Positions 55,324-63,942 of a DNA stretch of 64,000 bases are shown piece by piece. The stretch's first letter is position 1. Each line of letters begins with the position of its first letter. The stretch is from Favolaschia claudopus. Taxonomy: Eukaryota; Basidiomycota; Agaricomycetes; Agaricales; Mycenaceae. The translations under genes were made by a program, and so were the position numbers. A model generated the notes under the pieces. That model searched no databases. It had not been told where the DNA came from and worked only from the letters and a program-made list of their open reading frames with translations. Where the stretch lies: assembly GCA_037176885.1 (NCBI GenBank), contig JAWWNJ010000158.1:476298-540297 (forward strand). The letters are read 5' to 3'.

Positions 55324-56370
55324 TCAAAATCCTGGATCGCCACGGAAGAGTAGGTTGCCCTGGGAGTCAATCCGCGAATCTGACGCAGACACTGCACCGC
55401 CTCGCCGTGCCGTCTGTTGTCGACGTCCCCTTTCAGGTCGAATAGCATCAATGGCCATAGGCGTAGGAGCTACTGAACGTGGAGAGGGGGACGGGATGGC
55501 AGTGGGCATGGACACCGAGGGGGCATAAGGAGTAGAGCTGGGGCGGGGAGTAGGAATTGGGGACGCCATTACCTGCGTAGGAATAGAGATGGTGGCAGGG
55601 TTATGCGGTAGGGAGTGAGAGGCGGGGTAGGAAGACTCCTGTGGTGCAAATCGCACCCCAGACTTCCTTGGCTGTGTAGCGGCACCTGGGTGCGGCTGAG
55701 CACTGGCCGCTGGAGGGGGTGGAACCGGAGCTGGTGGCTGAGACGGATGGACGGGGTGTGCGCGCTTCTTCAGCGGGCGAGCTCCCTCGCCAGAAGCGTT
55801 CGGCAAAACCGGCACCGGGCCAGGAGGGGGAGGGGCAGGGTCCCCGGAAAGGCGTGACGGACCTTTCTTCTTAGAGCGGATACGCTTACGCATGAAACGC
55901 TTCCCAAGCGCAATTAGCGCTTCACCGATTTGCTGGTCGGTACCACGGATAGATACACGGCGCTCCAAGGGGGAAGCCTTATCAGTATAGGCTCGAAGTT
56001 GGGCGCCGGAGATGTCGTGCGACTGATGAAGACCCTTACCACCACGGCCAACGATATGCCCGACGACCGAGTCAGGCACCACAAGCGTACACGAGTAGCG
56101 GGACGGTGCGTCCTGTGCAGTAGGGAGGGTTTCGGCGAGTGGTATGGCGGTGTGGCCGACAGCGATGATGGCAGGGGTAGGGGCCGGGGTTGAAGGTTCA
56201 GAGCCCCAGCGAGCGCCATCCCAGGAGAAGCGCCAGGCATGCCCTCGGGGAGTAGAGGCTGCAGTGTCCCCAAACTCAAGACGATCAAGACGTTCGTGGA
56301 CGCGCTGTAGTTCGCTTCGAAGGAGAGTGCAGTAGGAATAAAGGTCCTGAGGAACTGCGGGGGTTGCCAT
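55324..56370 (-). CDS. KH-domain RNA-binding protein of the LTR element
   Basis: 348 residues from ATG at 56370. N-terminal helix with heptad-like spacing (SYCTLLRSELQRVHERLDRL, about 12-31), a linker, then a type I KH domain at about 91-160: SRYSCTLVVPDSVVGHIVGR, the GRGG loop in the GXXG position, and VSIRGTDQQIGEALIALGKR. A basic cluster follows (RFMRKRIRSKKKG, about 158-170), then a long Pro/Ala/Ser-rich tail ending RGDPGF. No zinc knuckle, protease or RT. The ORF fills the interior between the LTRs (5' leader about 105 nt, 3' gap 63 nt). KH folds bind single-stranded RNA or DNA; the simplest guess is an RNA-binding, Gag-like role or a captured host gene that helps package or stabilise the element RNA. 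Intact and recently mobilised. Confidence 0.88.
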   Translation of the reverse strand: MATPAVPQDLYSYCTLLRSELQRVHERLDRLEFGDTAASTPRGHAWRFSWDGARWGSEPSTPAPTPAIIAVGHTAIPLAETLPTAQDAPSRYSCTLVVPDSVVGHIVGRGGKGLHQSHDISGAQLRAYTDKASPLERRVSIRGTDQQIGEALIALGKRFMRKRIRSKKKGPSRLSGDPAPPPPGPVPVLPNASGEGARPLKKRAHPVHPSQPPAPVPPPPAASAQPHPGAATQPRKSGVRFAPQESSYPASHSLPHNPATISIPTQVMASPIPTPRPSSTPYAPSVSMPTAIPSPSPRSVAPTPMAIDAIRPERGRRQQTARRGGAVSASDSRIDSQGNLLFRGDPGF

Positions 56371-56475
56371 AGCAAGGGAGGTGTAAGGTCGATGGTAGGA
56401 TGAGGGCAGAGTAGGAAGTAGGGTGGTCGGCTGGGGCTAGGAGAGTGCCAGAGTCGAATAGAAGGTTTGTTATGC

Positions 56476-56660
56476 TGTAAGGGGAGAAGGGCCCAGGAGC
56501 CAAGTCGATAACAAACCTGGGGATCAGAGATCCCCAGCGGACTACTTATATACAAGAGGTGACGTAAGATATGACATAAGTGAGCACACAGCATGATGTC
56601 TTGGAGACAGAGAACTTCTGCCCAAGTCAAAGGACGTCCTAGCTGTGGAATCCCCTGACA
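56476..56660 (-). repeat. KH element 5' LTR
   Basis: Identical to 55076-55260. The leader downstream (56475 to 56371 on the minus strand) starts GCATAACAAACC; no tRNA primer site was recognised. Confidence 0.93.
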
Positions 56661-56923
56661 GCTTTCCCGCTTCCGCTGGCTCACACTTTCAAAGTTGTAT
56701 CCGCACTGGCCCCTCCCCAAGTCTGGTACCCGTCCTGCCTGCGTCGCCGTCTCTCTCCCCTCTGTCGTCATTGTGCGTTCCTAGCACCCCTTCCTCCCCC
56801 TCCCCCTCCCTCCCCTCTCGCCTCCCCATTGCTGTCCATCTCCTCCCTGTTTTTGTGGAGCCTGTGGTGCTTCCCCCTGTATTTTGCCCACCTTTGGCTG
56901 CTTCAGGGTGAGCTGTTGGTTTT

Positions 56924-56962
56924 GGGCTGCCTCGGCTCCTTCGTCTTCAGGCGGAGTGCAGC
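56924..56962 (+). repeat. Ngaro repeat B1
   Basis: 39 bp, GGGCTGCCTCGGCTCCTTCG then TCTTCAGGCGGAGTGCAGC; one mismatch to B2. Confidence 0.85.
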
Positions 56963-57041
56963 GAGCTCCATTTCGGAGTTCACGCCCAATATATCAATGG
57001 CTTGCTTACTCATCTCTCCCTCTCGAGAACTCAGGCCAATC

Positions 57042-57266
57042 CTAGGTGGTCTGGACAGACCGAAGGGATTGGCTAAAGCGATCACCCATCAGTCACGTGT
57101 CTCCTCATTCTTTTCGTCTCGCCCGCCTCCGCATCGCGCCTTTGGCTCGGTGACTCCGTCTCTTTGAGACCTTCTCTTCTCCAGCCCCTCCCCCTCCATG
57201 ACCTCGAGTCTCCTTCCCCGCTTCTAGTCTTGTCCCCCCGTCGCCGTCATACCCTCTTTTTTCGTG
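57042..57266 (+). repeat. Ngaro repeat A2
   Basis: 225 bp identical to A1. Lies between B1 and B2. Confidence 0.9.
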
Positions 57267-57351
57267 CCCACCCACACATCCCTAGTTAGTTTTGCTATTT
57301 CCTGCGCACTCACGTAGCTACGGATTTGTTCTGTATTCTTTAGTTGCGTAG

Positions 57352-57390
57352 GGGCTGCCTCGGCTCCTTCGTCTTCGGGCGGAGTGCAGC
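57352..57390 (+). repeat. Ngaro repeat B2
   Basis: 39 bp. Its right edge is the right boundary of the insertion, where similarity to the inverted gene copy resumes (GAGAAGAAAGC). Confidence 0.85.
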
Positions 57391-57391
57391 A

Positions 57392-57632
57392 TATGAGAAG
57401 AAAGCACAAAAAACACGTCTTCTTCCCTCCTTCGTATCTCTCTCGTTTCGACAACAAACAGCATGATTTTGGTATCGGAGGACTCGCCTTAATCCGGGCT
57501 TCAAGACGGCTGTCTTTTATCGCCGAAATCCTGACTTCATTTTGGCCGACACCCAGTCATCGTCATCGCCGTCTTGGACGCAATTCTGGAGGGAATGCCT
57601 CGTGTGTAGGCGCGTTTGGAAGGCATTTCTAG
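57392..57632 (+). pseudogene. Inverted gene copy, left half (unknown protein)
   Basis: Together with 52707-52741 this is the reverse of 58400-58129. The plus frame gives RRKHKKHVFF and ALIRASRRLSFIAEI, corresponding to KKAQKHVF and ALIRASRSWYFIGKF in the other copy; the two have diverged and this one has lost the frame beyond ALIRASR. It was split by the Ngaro insertion. Function unknown. Confidence 0.5.
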
Positions 57633-58128
57633 TCGCTTTCGATCTATATGCATTTGTAGTGCGATACCGGTTAGATAAGTTATTGTTCTCGTGTCTCTTC
57701 TCTACTTCCACCGTGATCACAGTTTGTACTCTGGTTTTGTTCCTTCTCAGGCGCACGTAACAATTCCCTGCCGTGCGTCGATTCAAGACTCGTGTATAGC
57801 ACCAGTGGGGTGCGTCCTCAAAAGAAGAGGACGCTAATTTATCGCCAAATTTCGCTGTGGCGTATTCTATTTTTTGCTCGTTTGCCACTGGAGTCTGCGT
57901 AGCTTACTTAGCCACTTTGTACCACATATACAATACTAAGCATGCCAGATGACTATTTCTTAGAGATCTCAGTACTCATTCTGCATGCATAACGCTGCTA
58001 TGCACATGGAAACCGTAAGATCAAATGGTCACAAACAAATTACTTTTTCCGATAAGTTGTTACACCCGGCAGCCACAATTTAGACTGCACATATGCTGAA
58101 AGCAACCAAAAATACCTTCCAAGTGCGC
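57633..58128. other. Spacer of the inverted gene pair
   Basis: No coding or repeat features were recognised. Confidence 0.4.
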
Positions 58129-58443
58129 CTACACATGAGCGATTCCGTCCAGAATTGCGCCCAGGACGAGCGCGACGATGTTGGACAAGCTGGATGTCAA
58201 GTGGATGTCGGCCAAAATGAAAGTCGGAAATTTGCCAATGAAATACCAGCTTCTTGAGGCCCGGATTAAGGCGACCTCATACATACCAAGATAGTCGAGA
58301 TTGGGCAAGAAACGAGCAAGAACGAGGCGATACAAGAAGACGTGTTTTTGCGCTTTCTTCTCAAGTGACGTGGTGTCATTACATCTGCAAACTGCTGTAA
58401 GCATCAAGTCTGAAGCCCATATAACGAGGTACCTCTGGGTCAA
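58129..58443 (-). CDS. Inverted gene copy, right half (unknown, hydrophobic)
   Basis: 104 codons on the minus strand: FLYRLVLARFLPNLDYLGMY, ALIRASRSWYFIGKF, then a hydrophobic C-terminal stretch (LSNIVALVLGAILDGIAHV) that could be membrane-associated. It ends at TAG/TGA just after AHV. The true start is unclear; homology to the other copy begins at an acceptor-like TTACAGCAG, so it may be an internal or last exon. Not recognised. Confidence 0.35.
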   Translation of the reverse strand: MTQRYLVIWASDLMLTAVCRCNDTTSLEKKAQKHVFLYRLVLARFLPNLDYLGMYEVALIRASRSWYFIGKFPTFILADIHLTSSLSNIVALVLGAILDGIAHV

Positions 58444-59066
58444 ATTTCCAGGTTATTGCGCAAGGATAAAGACACTTTTGAGAGGTGTTTTCTTTTGAGA
58501 ACCCTGAGCATTTTCACTGGCGCACCATACAGCCATACAGCGTACATGCATGCAAAAAAAGCCAAAACAAATGCTAAAGCGACATTCAAGTATCAGGTAC
58601 ATGGCTGCAAAATTCCAAGACAATATGTGGCCGGGTTGTTGAACGGTACTCGAGTCGAATCGGCCAATTGATGACACGATCCGTTGTTTCGAAGAGACTT
58701 GAGAGCACTGAAGGGCACTAATAAGAGCACATAATTCCGACACATTACTATCGATTTTGAGTGCTTGAAGGCTGAAATTGAGGCAGTGAATGTGGAAGTC
58801 GCATCCATTGGCGTTGAGAGTGAGGGCCGAGGCGTGATGTCACGCAGTGACCCCGCCAAAATCAAATGTCAAAGACCGCGTAGGACCGCGCTGCACTGGA
58901 CTACAAATATTAAGCCACTGGTATAGGCTTTCCTGGAGTGAATATATCTCGCATTTCATCGAAGGAATTTCTCGCAAAATTGGGCTCGCAAGAGCACCTC
59001 CTTTCACGACTTTAGATCTCGTTTCTCGCAATTCCTCCGATTGAAACAAATATACATGGGTTTTAA
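58444..59066. other. Intergenic, no gene recognised
   Basis: Several short frames on both strands, none with family resemblance. Confidence 0.4.
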
Positions 59067-59162
59067 GGCTGGAATATTATGATTAAATACACCGCTGAGC
59101 CATAATGTACCATAATCGTATCATAATTTTACGGTTCTGGCCCATATTTAATCATAAGAGTA

Positions 59163-59328
59163 CAGTCGAAGCTGTCATAACCCATAGCTCCCATAACCCA
59201 TAATCTCCCTTAACCCATACATTTTTGGGGGTTTTTGACCGGTTTTTGGCTGGGATAACCCATAAATCTGTCATATCCCATAGCTTTTTGGCTCTACCGA
59301 GGGCTATGGGTTATGGCAGCGTCGACTG
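59163..59328. mobile_element. 166-bp Tc1/mariner-like MITE
   Basis: Ends CAGTCGAAGCTGTCATAACC and reverse-strand CAGTCGACGCTGCCATAACC; TA at 59161-59162 and 59329-59330. The interior repeats CCCATA. Nested in the TTAA-flanked element. Confidence 0.82.
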
Positions 59329-59599
59329 TATTCATAATGTATTGTAATCGGAACGTAATCATACTTAATCGTATTTAATGAATGCTGACGCCCTCCAAAA
59401 AATCTACCCCTTCGCCGAAGCCAGCATTGAGAAGCTCTTTTGTTACAACCGTTGCAGCCGCAGTCGAAGCCGCCATGGAGGAGCGGGAATCCGACATTGT
59501 GTGCTTACTGCTCGAGAAAAGCGGTGATCAATTTGAGGACGTGAACGACAACAAAAATACGACCACAGGGTATCTAGAATGCTGTTCAGATCCCGTATC

Positions 59600-59969
59600 C
59601 TACGCGCCAGCATTCCTACTCCATCCGTGCCTTTGATACCGTCTTGCTGGAATAGAATTCCAGAAACGGGCAGATGAGATCCATGCCATGTTCGCCTCGA
59701 GTGATGCGCTTATGCTGCTCGTCTGCAGATACCTGGAACGCCCGCTCTCACTGCCGGTTTGCCGTGAACTGAGCACCTTCTTCCTCGTCAATTTCGAAGT
59801 CCCCGAAGTAGCGAGCAAGGGGGCCATCAGGAAGAGCGACTGGCAGAGAGTCAGGTAGAGCCTCAATTCGGGCACGCAGTGCCTTGAGCATGGCTGGGAA
59901 GTATTTGACCAGCTGAGCATCATCGAACATGGCGGACGACGTGAGCGGGGGAGCGCCGACAGCGAGCAA
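59600..59969 (-). pseudogene. Unidentified coding remnant
   Basis: From about 59930 the minus frame reads MFDDAQLVKYFPAMLKALRA, RIEALPDSLPVALPDGPLAR and YFGDFEIDEEEGAQFTANRQ, stops at TGA, and then continues in the same frame (FQVSADEQHKRITRGEHGMD, LICPFLEFYSS). Composition looks coding. The family is not recognised. It lies inside the TTAA-flanked element and might be cargo or a host fragment. Confidence 0.3.
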
Positions 59970-60271
59970 GACGGTGAGAGAGTGAAAATTTAGCCGAGAT
60001 GAGTCATGGAAATGCCCGGTCCGTTAAATCCGTCTTATGCTGTCATCCGCCTTACACTCCTCGGCCTCTTCCGATGGAACGACACTGGCACGCGCGGGGC
60101 TTAATATTATGATTAATATGAACTCCCTATCATAATGTAATCGTAACATAATGTAACACACTGCCCAGTATTCCTAGACCTTAATATTATGTGGCTGGCT
60201 CTATTTAATCATATTTTTAGGCATTATAATTTATTATATTTAAATATACTCATAATTTTATCCAGCCTTAA

Positions 60272-61266
60272 TGGGTTTTGTACATTTCTGCTATATTGGC
60301 CTAATTTTCGTGGCCCAGTCGCGCTCAGTCCTGCGGGTGCAAGAGAGATCACGAATGGGAACCATGCCGTATTGAAAACAAACAAGTACACACAATCCAT
60401 GGCCACTTTTGGAACTGGGCACCGGTTTTTTTTCCAATGTACTGGGTCCCGTGATGAAAAACGCGAAAAAGAAAGAAAGAAGAGGGAGAAAAAGAGAGAA
60501 CTCATGACGCTTGGCCACAGTGTTCTGGGTTGATACAAGTGTATAGCATTGAGTGCTTGCAGATCAATTGCTAGGCTAATCTGTTCTCAGATTATTCAGA
60601 CTTGGTATCAGCGAACAATTTATAATTTTCTCTTCATTGAAACAAGGCAAATATATGGTAGACACAGATAAGAAGTAGAGATACAAAGCGCTATGCGCGA
60701 AGGTTCGTATCCCAGTCATTCTGTAAGCATCTGCATTTTGGAGCCCTATACCGATGAATGGGGAAGGCAAGCTTCCCCATAATCGGGCCCGAACGGACTG
60801 CATATCATACATAAATGGAATCACATGGATGATGGGCGGACGAGAACATGCCAAAATTGCCTCCTGCCGCTGGTCGGCGACCATCATTCAAGTTTACGGG
60901 TAGAACTTCCCTTTCACAACCCCGGAAATATCCCATAGGCATGGGTGTACACGGGAAAACACATTTAATCTTAACAGTAAGTCCTGACGCGTGCATACCT
61001 AGAAAAAAACAATCTCATCGGTTGTCTGATGAGTCAGCTCCACACAATTTTGGGGGTTTGTGCCATCCTCGAGTTCTAGCGTTGCAAAAAAGCCCGCCAT
61101 TTTGGCGATATGGTCTTGCGAGGAACCCCTCCCAATCCAAATGCTCGTGCAGCATGGCGAAGCCCTGTGTTCCCACAAGAAATGCTGCTGACGTTGGTCT
61201 TAATTGTCTGGGTGTATGCTCTTTTTTAGATGGGTGTTGCAAAACGTTAGCGCAGAGTCATCAGAT
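60272..61266. other. Intergenic with a dispersed repeat copy
   Basis: 60421-60505 is the inverted relative of 2521-2607. A GGGGAAG...CTTCCCC hairpin lies near 60759-60777. A 160-codon plus frame at 60848-61330 has no family resemblance and is probably chance. Confidence 0.45.
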
Positions 61267-61268
61267 TA

Positions 61269-61433
61269 GAGCATTTTGGCAAACGGTGAAAATCAAATTT
61301 CAGTTCGAAAAAACTAAGCGAGTTTGGTGAAAAACTACAGTGGGCTGCGCACTGTTTTTGCGGCTCCACAACCAAAATTTGGTTAGCGGGAACTGAAGAA
61401 AAAAATCATTTTTCACCGTTTGCCAAAGTGCTC
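61269..61433. mobile_element. 165-bp MITE
   Basis: Ends GAGCATTTTGGCAAACGGTG and reverse-strand GAGCACTTTGGCAAACGGTG, about 25 bp; TA at 61267-61268 and 61434-61435. Non-coding. Confidence 0.82.
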
Positions 61434-61436
61434 TAT

Positions 61437-61666
61437 TGGGCTAGATACTTATGCTGTGCGGGATAGCTCGATTACGTCAAGATATCGCCTAATCCGGTTG
61501 TTCCGCGATGGGTATCATTGCCGCTGGACTTTCGTGTTCAAAGCTTCACAGTTCAGCGGCCGGAATTCGAAGATAGGCTGAGGATAAAGGGAGTAGAGGT
61601 AAGTACTTGAGGATGTATTTGAAAAAATTCAGTGTTCCGGGGTCAATGTGAAGCCGGGAAAGTGCT
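61437..61666 (+). repeat. Dispersed repeat, copy 2 (uninterrupted)
   Basis: Direct relative of 48624-49195 without the MITE, so it supplies that MITE's empty site. Confidence 0.85.
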
Positions 61667-62640
61667 AAAACTGCATTCAACTTCCGAATCCTGTTATCTA
61701 TCAAGGTAACTTGTAGTGAGCAGAACAATTCCAGAACCTGTCCTTTGCAAATATCCATAACTTGAATGCTCTGCTTTGCTTGTCAATGCTATCAACAATC
61801 TGAATGTTAGTTTATGATCAATTGAGCGTCTAGACCAATGTTCAGTCCAACAAATGTTCCACTGAGTTTAGTGGTAAGGAATCGCACCGGAGAAATAACT
61901 AGTAGTATCCAGTGGATGCCTTGATTCGAATTCGGAACGGATTTTGGGATGTTTGGTGCTCCCCGAGAAGACCGAGATGCTGATTTTGCCGCTTCAAGGT
62001 CAGAATCAAGCTTGCTTTGCCAGATAGACGTTCAATCAAAATGGCAGTCAAAGGTAAGACTTCAATAGCGAGGGGTACTTACTACAACAAATGAGTTGCA
62101 AGTGCAGCTGCCGAGCAGTCAAATGTAAAATAAATTGTATTGATGTTGAGATTCGGCCGGGAGACAGGATATCAAACAACAGCAATTACAGTGACTGAGA
62201 AGTGTTGCGGTTATGAAAAAATATCGAAAGCTGGCGTACCTGACGGGCCCAGAGGGTTCGAGAATTTCTGCTGCGATGCTTCGAAAACTCTCCTGCTGCT
62301 CGACCACGTAGTCGGCCGGAGGTCGAACACTGGTATGTAATTGGAGCATATGTGCGAATTGTGAAGTGCTACTCAACTCGTCTGACTCAATAATGGCACC
62401 GGCAAGCAGACTAACGGGATGATTGTTAAACCAAGACCAACATGATGTGAGTTGGCATTTGCTCACGTTTCCGTAGCACCTTGACTTGAGGACTCCACCC
62501 AAATGCCTGAGAAGGGAGTTGATTGGGGTCACATTATTTTTTGGGGGGTGGCATCGCCACTGTATGCGTGGCCTTCGCCGAGAACCGGAGGCCAAGCGCT
62601 CCACTGCAACTCCCACCATTCACTGGTGGAATGTAATCGA
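61667..62640 (-). other. Possible exon(s) of an unknown gene
   Basis: The minus frame 62119-62619 contains a coding-like part (LLAGAIIESDELSSTSQFAH, VVEQQESFRSIAAEILEPSG) followed by a donor-like GTACGCC. No family was recognised and no full gene could be built. Confidence 0.2.
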
Positions 62641-63497
62641 GGTCAGAGTGGAGCCACACGGCGACTCAGAGGAAAAATCGGTCATTTCGAGGGCTTTATT
62701 TCGCCGGAAATAGCCTCAGATTGCCGAGGGTTTTACTGGCCGGGGCCATCGGCTTTAATCGGTCTGGCGACCGATTTGCCATAACCCTTGGAATGGCGGG
62801 GTTGCCGCTTCAGAGCCATTGAAGCCATAGTCTCGTGACCAGCCTCTCACGACATCCCAAACTGGGAACCCTGTCGTGAGAGTCTGGAACTATCATCGGC
62901 CAAGTAACCGACGGTACCCTTGCTCTATCAAATTTTGATGGAGCTTTCCCACAGTATGTGGACCTTGCACCCGCTCATTTTGTTTGATTCTAGGGTACTT
63001 CAACTCGTTTTTTTAGCATATGGCACTGCTAGAATGTCTTCTCAGCCTATCCGTTGGCTCAAATCAATTTATCTCACAAGATTCGTGACATCTGAGTGCT
63101 GTGTAATCAGTATTACTGTTGCCTCCCAAAACAGTTGGACGGCGCTGAGGGGAAGGTAGACTAAGCAACACTTAGAATGAGCTGGGACACGCACCGGACA
63201 TAGGGCTGTCCAACGGTTCCCGAAGCTCCGCGGTCCGAACACGAATGATGCCTTTCGTTCTCAATCTATACTGCACCAAACAACGCCGTTAAACAACATG
63301 TATTGTACTAGGACTCGGCGGCAGTGTTTCCCGCACATTGATGCGCCGCTTTTTGAATTTCTTTCCACAAATAAGATTGTTGAGCGCTTCTCTCGTCACC
63401 TCTCGTCACTCAAGCGGCGACAATCAGCATGGGCCTCTCACGTCTTGTCTTTCGGAGATCTCGGCGTGTCCCACAAGAAAATGTGGCCTTGGATTTC
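62641..63497. other. Intergenic, no gene recognised
   Basis: Contains a hairpin with 11-bp perfect arms, CTCTCACGACA at 62844-62854 and TGTCGTGAGAG at 62872-62882. Confidence 0.4.
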
Positions 63498-63505
63498 CAT
63501 GGGAC

Positions 63506-63942
63506 TAGTGTTGCCGGAAGCTGGAGCTAGCTCCGAGCTGAGTTGAACTCCAACTCGACCCCTTCCCAAAAGCGGCACCTCGAGGTGATGCCAGCTCGCC
63601 TCGACTCCACCCTCGTCACCCAAAGCGGACGACGTGACATTTCCGGTGGTGTAACTGAGTGACATCACACTCCCTCCCCAGTTTCTGTATTGGCCGTTTC
63701 TTGGCCGTTTTCGAAGTATAAAAAGCAGTTCGAGCTTGAAGAGAGCTCAGGAAAACTTTCCACATAAAAATTTGGTCCATTCTCCCCTAAAATTTTGCCC
63801 TTCGGGTGGAAAGATGAACCCTGGGACACTAGATTCCCATATCCGGTATCAGCTCTGAGCCAGCTCCGGTCAACTCGAGCTGACAGCGAGCTGATGGGCA
63901 ATCAACTCGAGTTCAGCTCCAACTCAGCTCCCGGCAACACTA
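63506..63942. mobile_element. 437-bp hAT MITE derived from the 34.4-38.7 kb hAT family
   Basis: 12-bp perfect ends TAGTGTTGCCGG/CCGGCAACACTA. The left interior (GGCACCTCGAGGTGATGCCA) matches 34429 onward and the right end (GAGCTGATGGGCAATCAACT) matches 38420-38447 and 38608-38635. ATGGGAC occurs just outside both ends (63499-63505 and, three bases further out, 63949-63955), a plausible but imperfect 8-bp TSD. No transposase. Confidence 0.75.

Larger units (their letters stand above)
55076..56660 (-). mobile_element. Complete non-autonomous LTR retrotransposon encoding a KH protein
   Basis: Two 185-bp LTRs, identical base for base, at 55076-55260 and 56476-56660. On the minus strand each starts TGTCAGGGGATTCC and ends CCCTTACA. 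The exact 5-bp TSD GCTTT lies at 55071-55075 and 56661-56665. The purine tract GAAGAGGGGGTGA abuts the 3' LTR. The only ORF is a 348-residue KH-domain protein. No protease, RT or integrase. LTR start and purine tract resemble the gypsy element at 10.5-16.2 kb. Identical LTRs and intact TSD indicate a very recent insertion. Confidence 0.92.
53040..56784 (+). pseudogene. Ngaro-type RT-RNase H ORF, interrupted
   Basis: Starts MPPLRPIPRLIQVDG. Cys/His cluster near residues 40-80 (CWDGRRRCPRRHVCSHCGDRAHTAAFC), Ser/Pro linker, then the DIRS-type pre-RT motif LHPDAWASALIDYPDRQFAD. RT: KADLEAAFRHIPIHPDH, LPFGVRTGPRLYNYFAEA, catalytic HYLDDWF near 54232. RNase H: VEIFTDASGKLGLGGHW, HWKEMRAVLRAAELWG, and STDENSVADALSRF at its end. 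Shifts of 1 nt lie near 53958 (between IPAEYGHL and VYEAVMG) and near 54908 (between VVF and DNKAIS). The LTR element at 55076-56660 splits codons inside ADAL|SRF; without it the frame runs on to TAG 56782-56784. RT would copy the element RNA; integration normally needs a tyrosine recombinase, absent here. Confidence 0.82.
52742..57391 (+). mobile_element. Ngaro-like DIRS retroelement with split direct repeats; no recombinase gene
   Basis: Repeat order A1 (52745-52969) ... B1 (56924-56962) - A2 (57042-57266) - B2 (57352-57390), the split-direct-repeat plan of Ngaro elements. A1 and A2 are identical over 225 bp; B1 and B2 differ at one of 39. The interior encodes RT and RNase H of the DIRS/Ngaro type but no tyrosine recombinase; only about 140 bp lie between the RT stop and B1. 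The insertion site is confirmed by an empty relative at 58364-58370. The element is interrupted by an LTR element at 55076-56660. Confidence 0.85.
59067..60267. mobile_element. Possible piggyBac-like element (TTAA flanks)
   Basis: GGCTGGAATATTATGA follows TTAA at 59063-59066, and the right end (reverse strand GGCTGGATAAAATTATGA) precedes TTAA at 60268-60271. Subterminal DNA is AT-rich with ATAATGTAATCGTA-like words. TTAA is the piggyBac target. No piggyBac transposase is present, and TTAA is common in AT-rich DNA, so confidence is modest. Confidence 0.45.

Noticed and set aside
55914..56771. A 285-codon minus-strand frame across the KH element 5' LTR
   Set aside because: It overlaps the KH ORF in another frame and reads through an LTR boundary; no domain.
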